Shown one piece after another: positions 51,974 through 62,566 of a stretch of 64,000 nt of DNA. Numbering within the stretch: the first letter of the stretch is position 1; every line of letters starts with the position of its first letter. The notes beneath the pieces were generated by a model. That model made no database searches and was not told the origin of the DNA. It was given only the letters and a program-made list of their open reading frames with translations. Location: positions 1 to 64,000 of the forward strand of contig NZ_PGGC01000080.1 of the NCBI RefSeq assembly GCF_002795305.1, in the 5' to 3' direction. This stretch comes from Aeromonas cavernicola. Lineage in GTDB: Bacteria > Pseudomonadota > Gammaproteobacteria > Enterobacterales > Aeromonadaceae. A program made the translations under genes and the position numbers.

Positions 51974-53473
51974 ATGAATAAAGAGATTTTGCTGGTCGTT
52001 GACGCCGTGTCTAACGAGAAAGCTGTGCCCCGTGAGAAAATTTTCCAGGCTCTGGAGACTGCACTGGCCACCGCAACCAAGAAAAAGTATGAAGGTGAGA
52101 TTGAGGTTCGGGTAGAAATCGACCGTAAAACCGGTGATTACGATACTTATCGTCGTTGGGTTGTTGTCGCTGATCAAGCGTCAATGGAAAACCCGTATGG
52201 TGAAATTACCCTAGAAGCTGCGCAAATCGAGCAACCCGATATTCAGCTTGGTGACTATGTAGAAGACCCTATAGAGTCGGTTACCTTCGACCGTATTACT
52301 ACCCAAACTGCTAAGCAGGTTATCGTGCAAAAGGTGCGTGAAGCTGAGCGGTCGCAAGTGGTTGAGCAGTTTAAAGATAAAGAAGGCAGCATTATCAGTG
52401 GCGTGGTGAAAAAGAGCACGCGAGATAATGTGATTCTGGACTTAGGCAGTAATGCCGAAGCAGTTATCTTCCGTGATGACATGCTGCCACGTGAGACGTT
52501 CCGTCCTGGCGATCGTGTGCGCGGTCTACTTTATGCTGTGCGTCCAGAGGCACGTGGCTCCCAATTGTTTGTTAGTCGCTCCAGCCCTGATTTTCTCAAG
52601 GAGCTATTCCGTATTGAAGTGCCGGAAATTGGCGAAGAGATGATTGAAATCATGGGTGCTGCTCGTGATCCTGGCTCTCGGGCCAAGATCGCGGTGAAGA
52701 CCAATGATCGCCGTATTGATCCCATCGGTGCCTGTATCGGTATGCGTGGCGCCCGCGTGCAAGCTGTTTCTGCTGAGTTAAGCGGTGAGCGTGCAGACAT
52801 CGTGTTATATGATGATAACCCTGCTCAGTACGTGATCAACGCCATGGCGCCTGCTGATGTGGCTTCCATCATTGTTGATGAAGATAACCACACCATGGAC
52901 ATCGCCGTGGAAGCGGCTAACTTAGCCCAAGCTATCGGTCGTAATGGTCAAAACGTACGTTTGGCCTCCCAGCTGACTGGGTGGGAACTAAACGTGATGA
53001 CGGTGGAGGACATGCGTGCCAAGCACCAAGCTGAAAATGACCGAATCTTAACGCTCTTTACCACCGCACTCGATATCGATGATGACTTTGCCAGTTTGTT
53101 GATGGATGAAGGCTTCTCTACCTTGGAAGAGATCGCCTTTGTTCCTGTCAACGAACTGTTAGCTATCGATGGTTTAGATGAGGAAATGGTCGAAGAGCTG
53201 CGCACACGGGCTAAGCATGCGTTAACTACCAAAGCCTTAGCTAAAGAAGAGTCTTTTGAGGGTGTGGAGCCTTCCGAAGATCTACTGAATCTACATGGTC
53301 TTGGTCGTGAAACAGCTTATGTCTTGGCGTCTCGTGGCATTGGTACATTGGAAGATTTAGCTGAGCAAGGTGTTGATGACCTTGCTGATATTGAAGGGCT
53401 GACGGCAGAGAAAGCCGGTGAGCTGATTATGGCTGCTCGTAACATCTGTTGGTTCGGAGAAGAGCAGTCTTAA
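51974..53473 (+). CDS. nusA: Transcription termination/antitermination factor NusA
   Basis: 499 residues (E. coli 495). The N-terminal RNA polymerase-binding domain (about 1-130), S1 domain ([19 protein letters not shown]), two KH domains ([17 protein letters not shown] and [21 protein letters not shown]) and two C-terminal acidic repeats (about 365-495) are present. Controls pausing, intrinsic termination and N/rrn antitermination. The two C-terminal repeats are typical of gammaproteobacteria. Confidence 0.97.
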   Translation: MNKEILLVVDAVSNEKAVPREKIFQALETALATATKKKYEGEIEVRVEIDRKTGDYDTYRRWVVVADQASMENPYGEITLEAAQIEQPDIQLGDYVEDPIESVTFDRITTQTAKQVIVQKVREAERSQVVEQFKDKEGSIISGVVKKSTRDNVILDLGSNAEAVIFRDDMLPRETFRPGDRVRGLLYAVRPEARGSQLFVSRSSPDFLKELFRIEVPEIGEEMIEIMGAARDPGSRAKIAVKTNDRRIDPIGACIGMRGARVQAVSAELSGERADIVLYDDNPAQYVINAMAPADVASIIVDEDNHTMDIAVEAANLAQAIGRNGQNVRLASQLTGWELNVMTVEDMRAKHQAENDRILTLFTTALDIDDDFASLLMDEGFSTLEEIAFVPVNELLAIDGLDEEMVEELRTRAKHALTTKALAKEESFEGVEPSEDLLNLHGLGRETAYVLASRGIGTLEDLAEQGVDDLADIEGLTAEKAGELIMAARNICWFGEEQS

Positions 53474-53497
53474 GTGGGATCAAACGGAGGAAAATGA

Positions 53498-56191
53498 ATG
53501 GCAGAAGTATCAGTGAAACAACTTGCCACTGACATCGACACACCGGTTGATCGTCTTCTCCAGCAGTTTGTCGATGCCGGTATCAGCAAGAGTAAGGCCG
53601 ACGACCTAGTCAGTGAGTCTGAAAAGGAGACATTACTGACGCATCTGAAGAAACAGCATGGAGGGGAAGATAACACCGCTCCTGCTCGTATGACTTTACA
53701 GCGCAAGACCAAGAGCACAATCAGTGTTCAAGGGTCTGGTGGTAAGAAAGAAGTACAGGTCGAGGTTCGCAAATCTCGTACCTATGTAAGACGCTCGGCG
53801 TTGGAAGATGAACAGCGTCAGGTGGAAACAGAGGAAAAAGCGCGTTTGGAAGCAGAAGAAAATGCTCGTCGTGAGGCTGAAAATAAGGCTCGCCTCGATG
53901 CTGAAGAGAAGGCTCGCCGTGAGGCTGAGCAAGCTCGTCGTGAAACTGAGGAAAAGGCGCGAATCGAAGCACAATCTAAGGCTCGACAGGCTCAACAGCC
54001 CGCCAAAGCAGCCAGTAGCACAGCTCAGCAAGAGGCAGAAAAGATGGCCAAGCGCGAAGCAGAAGAACTTAAGCGCCAACAAGAACAAACTGCTTTGCAA
54101 AAAGCAGAAGAACTTGCCGCTAAGAAAGCCGAAGAGGCTCGTCTTATGGCAGAACAGAATGGCCCTCGCTGGGCAGAAGAAGAAGCTGCTCGTGCCAAAG
54201 AGAGCAGTGACTATCATTTGACGACCAATAAGCACGCGCAAGCGGCTGAAGATGAGCTGGATCGTAAAGAAGAAAACAGCCGTCGTACCGCTGCTGCAGC
54301 GGTGAAGGTAGCCAAAAAAGCGGGTCGTCGTGAAGATGATCGGGATGCTCGTAATCCTCGCGCTCGCAAAGGCAAACGCGGCAAAGTCGCGATGCCTAAC
54401 GCCATGAAACATGGTTTCAATAAACCGGCTGTTGTGGTTAACCGTGATGTTGTCATTGGTGAAACCATCACCGTTGCTGAGCTGGCTAACAAAATGGCCG
54501 TCAAAGGCGTCGAAGTCATCAAAGCGATGATGAAGATGGGGGCCATGGCGACGATTAACCAAGTCATTGATCAAGAAACGGCACAGCTGGTTGCTGAGGA
54601 GATGGGACATAAGGTTGTGCTTCGTCGTGAGAACGAGCTCGAAGAGGCCGTATTGTCTGATCGAGATGAAACCTCGGAAGCAAAATCACGTGCGCCGGTC
54701 GTGACCATCATGGGTCACGTTGACCACGGTAAGACCTCTTTGCTCGACTACATCCGCAAAGCGAAGGTTGCAGCTGGCGAGGCTGGCGGTATTACCCAGC
54801 ATATCGGTGCTTACCATGTCGAAACTGACAGTGGCATGATCACCTTCTTGGATACTCCAGGTCACGCTGCGTTTACCTCTATGCGTGCTCGGGGTGCGAA
54901 GGCCACTGACATCGTGGTACTGGTTGTTGCCGCCGATGATGGCGTGATGCCGCAAACCATTGAAGCTATCCAGCATGCTAAGGCTGCTGGCGTGCCACTG
55001 GTTGTTGCCGTTAATAAAATTGATAAACCAGAAGCAGACCCAGACCGCGTTAAGACTGAACTGGCTCGTTATGAAGTCATGTCTGAAGATTGGGGTGGTG
55101 ACTGCCAGTTTGTTCATGTCTCAGCCAAATCAGGCGAAGGGATCGATGAACTGCTCGAAGCTATCTTGATTCAGTCTGAAGTGTTGGAACTGAAAGCGGT
55201 ATTCGATGGCATGGCAAGCGGTGTCGTCATCGAATCATTCTTGGATAAAGGTCGTGGTCCTGTCGCCACCGTACTGGTGCAAGAGGGTACCCTGCGTCAG
55301 GGTGATATCGTGCTGTGTGGTCTCGAATATGGTCGAATTCGTGCAATGCGTGACGAACTCGGTCGTGAGATCAAGTCAGCCGGACCCTCGTTACCCGTAG
55401 AAATTTTGGGCTTATCTGGTGTGCCCTCAGCAGGTGATGAAGCAACCGTGGTGCGTGACGAGAAAAAGGCCCGTGAAGTGGCGCTTTATCGTCAAGGTAA
55501 GTTCCGTGATGTCAAACTTGCTCGCCAGCAAAAAGCCAAACTGGAAAACATGTTCGCCAATATGAATGAAGGCGAAGTGTCTGAAGTGAATGTGGTGATC
55601 AAAGCTGACGTACAAGGCTCTGTTCAAGCCATATGCGATGCGTTGATTCAGCTTTCTACTGACGAAGTCAAAGTCAAGATTCTGGGCTCTGGCGTCGGTG
55701 GTATTACTGAAACGGATGCGACCTTGGCTGCAGCGTCTAGCGCTATCTTGGTGGGCTTCAACGTCCGTGCCGACGCGTCAGCTCGTAAGGTGATTGATGC
55801 TGAGAGCTTAGATCTGCGTTATTACTCCGTCATTTACGACTTGATTGACGAAGTAAGACAGGCAATGAGCGGCAAGTTAGCGCCCGAGTATCGCCAAGAG
55901 ATTATTGGTCTGGCCGAAGTCCGTAGCGTCTTCAAATCACCGAAGTTTGGTGCTGTGGCCGGTTGTATGGTCACAGAAGGTGTAGTGAAGCGTTCCAACC
56001 GTATTCGTGTGTTACGTGACAACGTGGTCATCTACGAAGGAGAGCTTGAGTCTCTGCGTCGTTTTAAAGATGACGTTAACGAAGTCAAGAACGGATACGA
56101 GTGTGGTATCGCGGTCAAAAACTACAACGATGTGCGCGAAGGCGACCAGATCGAGGTATACGAGACCGTGGAAATTAAGCGGACGCTGTAA
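53498..56191 (+). CDS. infB: Translation initiation factor IF-2
   Basis: 897 residues (E. coli 890). N-terminal IF2_N domain (about 1-50), then a long Ala/Glu/Lys/Arg-rich coiled region (about 100-260) with repeated EEKAR/REAE units, a second IF2_N domain (about 315-370), and the GTPase domain with [20 protein letters not shown] (about 402-421), DTPGHAAF and NKID. The C-terminal domain binds fMet-tRNA. AGGAGG-type RBS (acggagg). Low-complexity repeats may mediate length variation between strains. Confidence 0.97.
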   Translation: MAEVSVKQLATDIDTPVDRLLQQFVDAGISKSKADDLVSESEKETLLTHLKKQHGGEDNTAPARMTLQRKTKSTISVQGSGGKKEVQVEVRKSRTYVRRSALEDEQRQVETEEKARLEAEENARREAENKARLDAEEKARREAEQARRETEEKARIEAQSKARQAQQPAKAASSTAQQEAEKMAKREAEELKRQQEQTALQKAEELAAKKAEEARLMAEQNGPRWAEEEAARAKESSDYHLTTNKHAQAAEDELDRKEENSRRTAAAAVKVAKKAGRREDDRDARNPRARKGKRGKVAMPNAMKHGFNKPAVVVNRDVVIGETITVAELANKMAVKGVEVIKAMMKMGAMATINQVIDQETAQLVAEEMGHKVVLRRENELEEAVLSDRDETSEAKSRAPVVTIMGHVDHGKTSLLDYIRKAKVAAGEAGGITQHIGAYHVETDSGMITFLDTPGHAAFTSMRARGAKATDIVVLVVAADDGVMPQTIEAIQHAKAAGVPLVVAVNKIDKPEADPDRVKTELARYEVMSEDWGGDCQFVHVSAKSGEGIDELLEAILIQSEVLELKAVFDGMASGVVIESFLDKGRGPVATVLVQEGTLRQGDIVLCGLEYGRIRAMRDELGREIKSAGPSLPVEILGLSGVPSAGDEATVVRDEKKAREVALYRQGKFRDVKLARQQKAKLENMFANMNEGEVSEVNVVIKADVQGSVQAICDALIQLSTDEVKVKILGSGVGGITETDATLAAASSAILVGFNVRADASARKVIDAESLDLRYYSVIYDLIDEVRQAMSGKLAPEYRQEIIGLAEVRSVFKSPKFGAVAGCMVTEGVVKRSNRIRVLRDNVVIYEGELESLRRFKDDVNEVKNGYECGIAVKNYNDVREGDQIEVYETVEIKRTL

Positions 56192-56207
56192 GCCGAAAGT
56201 TAAAAAT

Positions 56208-56230
56208 AGGGGGGCCACGGCCCCCTTTTA
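56208..56230 (+). terminator. GC hairpin between infB and rbfA
   Basis: A run of six G (56209-56214) pairs across ccacgg with ccccc (56221-56225), followed by tttta. Inside the operon, so likely an attenuator or processing stem. Confidence 0.5.
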
Positions 56231-56244
56231 TCGCAGGATAGAAT

Positions 56245-56679
56245 ATGGCCAGAGAATTTAGCCGGACCAATCGGGTCGGCCAGCAGATACAGCGTGAAAT
56301 TGCGTTGATCCTGCAGCGTGAAGTGAAAGATCCTCGCATAGGCATGGTCACCGTATCTGATGTAAATGTGTCTAAAGACCTCAATTACGCCAAGGTCTAT
56401 GTCACCTTTTTGCAGTTAGATAATGATGATGAACAAATTAAAGAGGGGCTCAAAGGCCTGACGGAGGCTGCTGGCTATATTCGTAGCTTGCTCGGCAGTG
56501 CCATGCGTTTGCGGGTCGTCCCTGAGCTGCGCTTCTACTATGACCAGACCCTAGTGGAAGGAATGCGTCTCTCTAATTTGGTCACCAATACGGTACGTGA
56601 AGATAATCGGCGTATGGCAGAAGCTGGTCGTGATAACGAGGCGCACTCTGCGTCAGATGACATAAAGGATGAAGGCTGA
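56245..56679 (+). CDS. rbfA: 30S ribosome-binding factor RbfA
   Basis: 144 residues. [20 protein letters not shown] and [24 protein letters not shown] are the family N-terminus (KH-like fold). Cold-shock factor for 16S 5' end maturation. RBS GCAGGA 7 bases upstream. One base from truB. Confidence 0.96.
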   Translation: MAREFSRTNRVGQQIQREIALILQREVKDPRIGMVTVSDVNVSKDLNYAKVYVTFLQLDNDDEQIKEGLKGLTEAAGYIRSLLGSAMRLRVVPELRFYYDQTLVEGMRLSNLVTNTVREDNRRMAEAGRDNEAHSASDDIKDEG

Positions 56680-56680
56680 G

Positions 56681-57628
56681 ATGTCTCGTAGACGTCGTTT
56701 TAAGGGCCGCGAGGTACACGGTATCTTGCTGTTGGACAAACCAACCGGCCTGACTTCTAATGATGTGTTGCAGAAAGTCAAACGGATTTATAACGCAGCC
56801 AAAGCCGGTCACACCGGTGCACTCGATCCGCTAGCGACCGGTATGTTGCCTATCTGTCTTGGAGAGGCAACAAAGTTCTCGCAATACCTACTCGATGCAG
56901 ACAAGCGTTATGAAGTGACAGCCAAGCTTGGTGAACGTACCAACACCAGTGACGCAGACGGTGAAGTTGTTGCAACTCGAGTGGTGGATGTCACTATGGC
57001 ACGTTTGCTTGCATCACTGGATCAGTTTCGTGGTGCGATCATGCAAGTCCCTTCCATGTACTCTGCGCTCAAACACAACGGACGTCCTCTTTACGAGTAT
57101 GCCCGCGAAGGCATCGAAATAGAACGCGAAGCGCGTCCTATCACGATCTTCGAATTGAAATTAATCAGTTTCGAAGCGAGCGAACTGAAGCTGGAAGTGC
57201 ATTGCAGCAAAGGTACTTATATTCGCTCACTGGTTGATGACTTGGGCGAGCTACTCGGCTGTGGCGCACATGTCACCCAGCTTCGTCGTACCCAAGTGGC
57301 CAGCTATCCCTATGAAAGGATGCTGATGCTGGACGAGCTCGAGCGCCGTTTCGAACAGGCCAAAGCGGACGGTATCTCACCGCGTGATCACCTTGATCCC
57401 CTTTTACTGCCTATGGACACGGCCGTCTCAGTATTGCCAGAGGTCAACATGCCGACAGCTGTTGCAGCCTATGTGAACCAAGGCCAAGCCGTCCAAGTGT
57501 CTGCTGCGCCTGACCGAGGGCAAGTCCGGATGACAGTGGGCGTAGAGCGTCTGTTCATTGGCGTAGGTGAGATCGACGATGAGGGGCGTGTCGCACCCAA
57601 ACGCCTGGTGCGTTATAACGACGAATAG
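56681..57628 (+). CDS. truB: tRNA pseudouridine-55 synthase
   Basis: 315 residues from ATG 56681 ([20 protein letters not shown]). The catalytic motif [14 protein letters not shown] has Asp49; [21 protein letters not shown] and the PUA-like C-terminus (RVAPKRLV) follow. Makes pseudouridine 55 in the T loop of all tRNAs and acts as a tRNA chaperone. Confidence 0.97.
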   Translation: MSRRRRFKGREVHGILLLDKPTGLTSNDVLQKVKRIYNAAKAGHTGALDPLATGMLPICLGEATKFSQYLLDADKRYEVTAKLGERTNTSDADGEVVATRVVDVTMARLLASLDQFRGAIMQVPSMYSALKHNGRPLYEYAREGIEIEREARPITIFELKLISFEASELKLEVHCSKGTYIRSLVDDLGELLGCGAHVTQLRRTQVASYPYERMLMLDELERRFEQAKADGISPRDHLDPLLLPMDTAVSVLPEVNMPTAVAAYVNQGQAVQVSAAPDRGQVRMTVGVERLFIGVGEIDDEGRVAPKRLVRYNDE

Positions 57629-57668
57629 TCATCACCATGTCCGTTCGCGGTGTTGCTGATTTTTACCG

Positions 57669-57697
57669 TTGCTAAAACAGCGTGTGATGATTATAAT
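57669..57697 (+). promoter_or_regulatory. Promoter of rpsO
   Basis: TTGCTA (57669-57674), 17-base spacer, perfect TATAAT (57692-57697). It lies about 70 bases before the rpsO ATG, leaving a leader like the one used in E. coli for S15 autorepression by a pseudoknot. Confidence 0.8.
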
Positions 57698-57766
57698 TCC
57701 GCCCCTATTTCACGGCTGAATTAGAGATTGGCTGTGAACCTTTCAACACTCTACTGGAGTATTACT

Positions 57767-58036
57767 ATGTCTCTAAATACTGAGATCAAAGCTCAAATCG
57801 TTGCTGATAACGCGCGTTGCGCCAACGACACTGGTTCTCCTGAAGTTCAGGTTGCGTTGCTGACTGCACAAATCAACCACCTGCAAGGTCACTTCAAAGA
57901 GCATTCCAAAGATCATCACGGTCGTCGCGGTCTGCTGCGCATGGTTTCCCAGCGTCGTAAGCTGCTGGACTACCTGAAGCGTAAAGACGTTCAGCGTTAC
58001 GCTGCTCTGATCGCTAAGCTGGGTCTGCGTCGCTAA
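57767..58036 (+). CDS. rpsO: Ribosomal protein uS15
   Basis: 89 residues from ATG 57767 ([20 protein letters not shown]); TGGAG (57755-57759) upstream. The conserved core [31 protein letters not shown] is present. Primary 16S-binding protein of the central domain. Strong codon bias. In E. coli pnp follows; here a terminator and a minus-strand transporter follow. Confidence 0.98.
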   Translation: MSLNTEIKAQIVADNARCANDTGSPEVQVALLTAQINHLQGHFKEHSKDHHGRRGLLRMVSQRRKLLDYLKRKDVQRYAALIAKLGLRR

Positions 58037-58115
58037 TCTAGCGCGATGAGTCAAAGCCATCAGGCGTTAGCAGTAGTAGGCTGTATCATTTAATCGGCCT
58101 TTTGCTGAGTAAAAA

Positions 58116-58148
58116 ACTGAAGCCATCCTTTGATGGCTTCAGTTTTTT
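58116..58148 (+). terminator. Terminator of rpsO
   Basis: actgaagccatc (58117-58128) pairs with its complement ending at 58142, with a short loop and then seven T. A strong terminator. Confidence 0.9.
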
Positions 58149-58296
58149 TATAGATTTAACGCTGTTCAGGGGGTCTCCCAAAAGGGGAGGTTAACCCGGT
58201 AGTGCTGGTCTAATTAGCCCACACGCCTCTCATAAACATGCCCCTTTTTGCTCACATGGCAGTCATCGTGCTGATGTTGTCGACTGAGATCAGTGG

Positions 58297-58935
58297 TTAA
58301 CGTGCCACCCCTTCACGGGCTAGCATGAACGCCAATACCAACATAATGATGCCAACCACGCCATCAATGCCCTGTTGTACTCGTCCGCGTGCTAACCAAG
58401 GGGAAAGCGCCGCAGCGCCATACGCCAAACTGTAGAACCAGATGATAGATGCCAACATGGCGCCAGCCGCAAACGCAGGACGCTGCTCTTGCTCAAATTG
58501 GCTGCCAAAAGAGCCAAGTAACATCAACGTATCCAAATAAACATGGGGATTGAGCAAGGTCACCCCTAAGGTCATCGCGAACACCCCTTGGGCGCTCATC
58601 AGCTGAGAGGAGGCAGCCTGCTCCGGTCTTTGCCGTTGCCAAGCGCTGCCGAGTGAGCGAATCCCAAACCAGCTGAGAAATAGAACGCCGCCCCATGTCA
58701 GCAGCTGTAAACCGAGTGGGCTCGCAGCCAACAGATTCGCACCGCCGAATACGCCTATGCCAATCAGGACCAGGTCACAAAAGCAGCAGAGTGTGGCGGC
58801 TAATAGGTGATGATTACGATATATCCCCCTCGTCAGCACAAAGGCATTCTGGGCTCCCATAGGGATAATCATGGCGAGGCCAAGGGTAAAACCTTGCAAA
58901 CTAATCATAAGCATGGGATCAGGCGCCAACCGCAT
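58297..58935 (-). CDS. argO: LysE-family amino-acid exporter, ArgO-like
   Basis: 212 residues with about six transmembrane helices. LysE/ArgO signatures are MIIPMGAQNAFVLTRGIYR (about 22-40), CDLVLIGIGVFGGANLL and TLLNPHVYLDTLMLLGS. Exports arginine (and lysine analogues) from the cytoplasm. ATGs at 58914 or 58908 are alternative starts; none has a clear RBS. The usual regulator, ArgP, is not adjacent; the broken LysR gene at the window start is not an ArgP. Confidence 0.85.
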   Translation of the reverse strand: MRLAPDPMLMISLQGFTLGLAMIIPMGAQNAFVLTRGIYRNHHLLAATLCCFCDLVLIGIGVFGGANLLAASPLGLQLLTWGGVLFLSWFGIRSLGSAWQRQRPEQAASSQLMSAQGVFAMTLGVTLLNPHVYLDTLMLLGSFGSQFEQEQRPAFAAGAMLASIIWFYSLAYGAAALSPWLARGRVQQGIDGVVGIIMLVLAFMLAREGVAR

Positions 58936-58936
58936 G

Positions 58937-59277
58937 GTTAAAAATGAAAAGGGGTGGCGAGTATAATCACAGCTGCGCCCCTAGAGCAAACTCACCTCGT
59001 TAACTTTAAATTCAAATTTAATATCTTTTTATTCACAAAGCACAATGCCCCAACTTCTCCTGTGAATCCTCGTTAATTCGACGTTTTTTTGACACTTAAT
59101 GTTTTTTCCTGTCACTACCTATCAAGATTCACTGGGATATAGGCTCTTTGCCAGCATAACTCACCGCGCCACATCCCCAAACGCTCACATTTTTCTGCAA
59201 TTGGCGGTATTATCATGCTCCACCTTTGGCCCGTTCACGCGCCCCTCTTTCATTCCGTGCTGGTAAGGAGTTCTGAC
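58937..59277. other. Divergent region between argO and pepD
   Basis: About 340 bases with no gene. A TTGACA (59089-59094) is a good -35 for pepD but no matching -10 stands at the right distance. Confidence 0.4.
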
Positions 59278-60735
59278 ATGGCACAACTAAGTTCCTTGTC
59301 CCCCCAACTGATTTGGCATTTCTTCGAGCAGATTTGCGCCATTCCTCACCCTTCCAAGCATGAAGCCCGCTTAAGTGCCTGGATTGTCCAGTGGGCGCAA
59401 GGGGAAGGCCTGGCGGTTAAGCAGGATAAGGTCGGCAATATCATCATCAAGAAACCGGCTACCTCGGGGATGGAAAATCGCAAAGCGGTGGTGCTGCAAG
59501 CTCACATCGACATGGTGCCGCAGGCCAACGCCGATACCCGACACGATTTTGCAACCGATCCCATTGATGCCTATGTCGATGGTGAGTGGGTCACCGCTCG
59601 TGGCACCACCCTCGGCGCCGACAACGGCATCGGCATGGCGGGCTGCTTAGCGGTGCTGGCTGACAAGACCATCAAGCACGGCCCGCTGGAAGTGCTTTTG
59701 ACCACCGACGAAGAGACTGGCATGACCGGTGCCTTCGGTCTGGAAGCGGGTTGGCTAGAGGGGGAGATCCTGCTCAACACTGACTCCGAAGAGGATGGTG
59801 AGGTCTACATGGGCTGCGCTGGCGGGGTGGATGCCAATATCCGCTTTCCGCTGGAATTGGTTGATGCCAGCGCCGGCGACGCGGTTGAGCTGACAATTAA
59901 AGGTCTACGCGGCGGCCACTCTGGTTGCGACATCCATCGTGGTCGTGGCAACGTCAACAAGTTGTTGGTGCGCCTGCTCAAGGCCGCTGAGCCGCTGGGT
60001 ATCCGCTTAGCCGAGATCCATGGTGGCACCTTGCGTAATGCCATCCCGCGCGAAGCCCGCGCGACCCTGCTGGTGCCCGCCACTCGCAAAGCGGAGTTTA
60101 AGGCGCTGGTTGACCGCTACGCCGGTATCTACCAGAGCGAGCTGGCCGCTACTGAGCCGAACCTGACTTTACTGGTCAACGATACCCCGCCACCGGTCAA
60201 GCTGATGAGCCCCTCTTTGCAGCAGCGCCTGCTCGATGCGTTGCAGGCTTGCCCAAACGGGGTGATGCGGATGAGTGATGCGATTCCGGGGGTCACCGAA
60301 ACCTCCACCAATCTAGGTGTCATCAAGACCCGTGATGGGGAAGTGTTCGTTCAGTGCCTCATCCGTTCCCTGATCGATTCCGGTCGTGAGAGCATCGAGC
60401 AGATGACCCGCTCCCTGTTCAACTTGGCAGGCGCCAGCTGCGAATTTACCGGCGCCTACCCAGGTTGGGCGCCCAATGTGGATTCCCCTGTCATGGCGCT
60501 GGTGCGCAACAGCTACCAGACTCTGTTCGGTACTCTGCCCAACGTGATGGTGATCCACGCTGGTCTCGAGTGCGGTCTGTTCAAGAGTGCTTATCCACAG
60601 TGGGATATGGTCTCGTTCGGTCCGACTATCCGCGGTGCCCACTCGCCGGACGAGAAGGTACACATTCCTGCGGTCGAGCGTTTTTGGCAACTACTGGTAC
60701 ACGTGCTGGAGGCAATTCCAGTCAAGTCACAGTAA
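59278..60735 (+). CDS. pepD: Aminoacyl-histidine dipeptidase (peptidase D)
   Basis: 485 residues (E. coli 485) from ATG 59278, with AAGGAG (59265-59270) 7 bases upstream; a longer ATG start is in frame but unlikely. M20 metallopeptidase motifs: VLQAHIDMVPQ (zinc His and Asp), GTTLGADNGIGMA, LTTDEETGMTGAFGL (catalytic Glu pair), and HAGLECGLF. Cleaves Xaa-His and other dipeptides in the cytosol. Confidence 0.96.
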   Translation: MAQLSSLSPQLIWHFFEQICAIPHPSKHEARLSAWIVQWAQGEGLAVKQDKVGNIIIKKPATSGMENRKAVVLQAHIDMVPQANADTRHDFATDPIDAYVDGEWVTARGTTLGADNGIGMAGCLAVLADKTIKHGPLEVLLTTDEETGMTGAFGLEAGWLEGEILLNTDSEEDGEVYMGCAGGVDANIRFPLELVDASAGDAVELTIKGLRGGHSGCDIHRGRGNVNKLLVRLLKAAEPLGIRLAEIHGGTLRNAIPREARATLLVPATRKAEFKALVDRYAGIYQSELAATEPNLTLLVNDTPPPVKLMSPSLQQRLLDALQACPNGVMRMSDAIPGVTETSTNLGVIKTRDGEVFVQCLIRSLIDSGRESIEQMTRSLFNLAGASCEFTGAYPGWAPNVDSPVMALVRNSYQTLFGTLPNVMVIHAGLECGLFKSAYPQWDMVSFGPTIRGAHSPDEKVHIPAVERFWQLLVHVLEAIPVKSQ

Positions 60736-60818
60736 CCAGCCCTGTGTCGTGTAGGTCGGTGCTCACCAAGCTCAATGCAGGGAGGGCGCCATCCGCAGCA
60801 CCACTTGTTATTTGATAT

Positions 60819-60844
60819 AAAAAAGCCGCCCAACAGTGAGCGGC
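60819..60844 (-). terminator. Terminator of dps
   Basis: gccgc (60825-60829) pairs with gcggc (60840-60844), extended by weaker pairs; on the minus strand a run of six T follows (plus-strand A at 60819-60824). Confidence 0.65.
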
Positions 60845-60902
60845 AAACGGGGATAAACAGTAGCAATCAGTTAATACGACAGTTCGGCTGTCACAGTGGG
60901 AT

Positions 60903-61370
60903 TCACGCCAGATACGCCCGCAGCATCCAGACGAGCTTCTCTTGCTGTTGGATGTAGTCAGAGAGAATCGCAGCCGTTCCCTCATCTCCTGCATCATTGG
61001 CCTGTCCCAATATGCGGCGTTGGGCCACCAGCAGTTCACGAAAACCCTCGAGTAATGATTCGACACACGCTCGCCCTTGGCATATCCCCTGCTGTTCAGC
61101 AATTGCAGACACCTTGAGGTACTCGCTAAAACTGTGCATCGGCACCCCATCTAAGGTAAGGATTCGCTCGGCCAACGCGTCGACCTTCAGCAGCAGGTCG
61201 TTATAGATCTCTTCAAATTTCAAGTGCAACTCGAAGAATTGAGTGCCACGGATATTCCAATGAAAACCGCGTACATTCATGTACAGGATCTGGTAACTGG
61301 CCAACAGCCGATTCAACTCTGCCGCCAACAGGCGTGACTGTGCAGTATCAAGACCAATCGGGCTTTTCAT
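60903..61370 (-). CDS. dps: Dps-family ferritin-like DNA/iron protein
   Basis: 155 residues from the second of two adjacent ATGs (61370), since GAGG (61377-61380) is 6 bases before it. Ferroxidase-site residues are seen in MNVRGFHWNIRGTQFFELH (His) and FEEIYNDLLLKVDALAERI (Asp/Glu). Dps dodecamers store iron and protect DNA from Fenton chemistry. The N-terminal tail is short and not Lys-rich, so DNA binding may be weak (inference). Single gene with its own terminator. Confidence 0.92.
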   Translation of the reverse strand: MKSPIGLDTAQSRLLAAELNRLLASYQILYMNVRGFHWNIRGTQFFELHLKFEEIYNDLLLKVDALAERILTLDGVPMHSFSEYLKVSAIAEQQGICQGRACVESLLEGFRELLVAQRRILGQANDAGDEGTAAILSDYIQQQEKLVWMLRAYLA

Positions 61371-61583
61371 CATTTACCTCCAAAAGAGCAGTGCAATTGA
61401 CTCACTGCGATAATTCGAACGCTGTTTAGCACCGATCAACCGACCTACTTACTGAGCGTCGTAAGACGGATTACGCAGCGTGTGCGAAGAGCGATCATCG
61501 TAGGATGTCAGACCAAACATGGGCCTGTAGGACCACCGCTATAGACCTAACGGGATAAGTTCTTAAGTGACGTGATGATGTTA
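61371..61583. other. Spacer between dps and the amidase gene
   Basis: Roughly 210 bases without a gene, holding the dps promoter on the minus strand; no site was assigned. Confidence 0.4.
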
Positions 61584-61626
61584 TCGGCAGGCGGCAGCAA
61601 TAGATAATCGCTATTACCTGCCGATT
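61584..61626. repeat. 43-base interrupted hairpin downstream of the amidase gene
   Basis: Outer arms atcggcagg (61584-61592) and cctgccgat (61618-61626) are perfect; an inner aatag/ctatt pair extends it. It starts 50 bases past the amidase stop. No T run, so a weak terminator or mRNA 3'-end stem. Confidence 0.5.
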
Positions 61627-61675
61627 TCATAGTAATGAACTATCAACACGAGCAGGCACAGCGATAAACGCAGGA

Positions 61676-62551
61676 TCAATGGCCGTACTTGTCGAGCAGC
61701 GCCATCAAGATGGCTTGGCACTCGCGATCGGGTTCACCATTAACCAGAGTAGGGCGAAAGTGCAGCTGAAAAGCCCTCAGTACCGCCCGGCTCTGCTCAT
61801 CCCACTGACCGCTAGCGGTCAGCCCATAACCGTAACGGGCCAGTTGTTGCTGCCACGTGGTGACGTCCCACTGTGGTAGCGGACTGGCCAGTAATGCGCT
61901 AACCCGCTTGTCATCAGGCCAAGCGCCCACCCCATATTCGAGGTAGAGCTGGCGCCAAGGGAAGTGAGGGCCGGGGTCTTGTTTGCGCTCTGGGGCGATG
62001 TCGCTATGTGCCAACACCTGCGTCGGCGGGATCTGATAGCGAGCGACTAAATCCCGACTCAGCGCGCCCACCGCAGCAATTTGGGCTGCGGTGTAGGGTT
62101 GCCAATGCCGCTGGTGAGGGGGCAACACGTCATCTTGTGGTGGGTAACCCAGATTGACAATTTCAATGCCAAGCGAGCTGGCGTTGAGCGCGGTATTTTG
62201 CTGCCAACGGCTACGCCCCGCATGCCACGCTCGCTGGCTGTCAGGTACTAACTGATACACCAGTGGCGGTTGCAGTTGTTGCTCGCGGGGAACCAAGTAG
62301 TGAGCACTGACTTGATGCTCGGCCTTGGTCAACAAACGCAAAGAGGTGGCGTCATCCTCATCGGTGTAATGGAGGATTAAAAAAGCAATGCGTGGGTTCT
62401 GATTATCACTCGGATAACGATCCGAGAGCTGGTAAGCCGGATGCTGGCAGCCAGTGAGCCACCCACTCGCGCAGAGTAACAGCAGCGATAAACGCCACTT
62501 GGCCAGCACCGGCCAACGGCGGTTAGCGCATAAGAGGCGTTCACTCATCAT
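61676..62551 (-). CDS. amiD: N-acetylmuramoyl-L-alanine amidase, AmiD-like lipoprotein
   Basis: 291 residues from ATG 62551, because AAGG lies 6 bases upstream; GTG 62566 and ATG 62548 are alternatives. Lipobox LTGC at about residue 36, later than usual because of a charged N-terminal stretch. The amidase_2 domain (about 45-215) has LILHYTDEDD (zinc His), WHAGRSRWQQNTALNASSLGIEI, and VLAHSDIAPERKQDPGPHFPW (second zinc His and catalytic Lys). A PG-binding_1 domain ends it (about 235-290). Cleaves muropeptides at the outer membrane. Confidence 0.9.
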   Translation of the reverse strand: MMSERLLCANRRWPVLAKWRLSLLLLCASGWLTGCQHPAYQLSDRYPSDNQNPRIAFLILHYTDEDDATSLRLLTKAEHQVSAHYLVPREQQLQPPLVYQLVPDSQRAWHAGRSRWQQNTALNASSLGIEIVNLGYPPQDDVLPPHQRHWQPYTAAQIAAVGALSRDLVARYQIPPTQVLAHSDIAPERKQDPGPHFPWRQLYLEYGVGAWPDDKRVSALLASPLPQWDVTTWQQQLARYGYGLTASGQWDEQSRAVLRAFQLHFRPTLVNGEPDRECQAILMALLDKYGH

Positions 62552-62566
62552 TAACTGCCTTATCAC

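Noticed and set aside
53696-54610. 304-residue Phe/Leu-rich minus-strand open frame
   Set aside because: Antisense to the repetitive Glu/Lys/Ala region of infB, which creates the apparent Phe/Leu-rich repeats.
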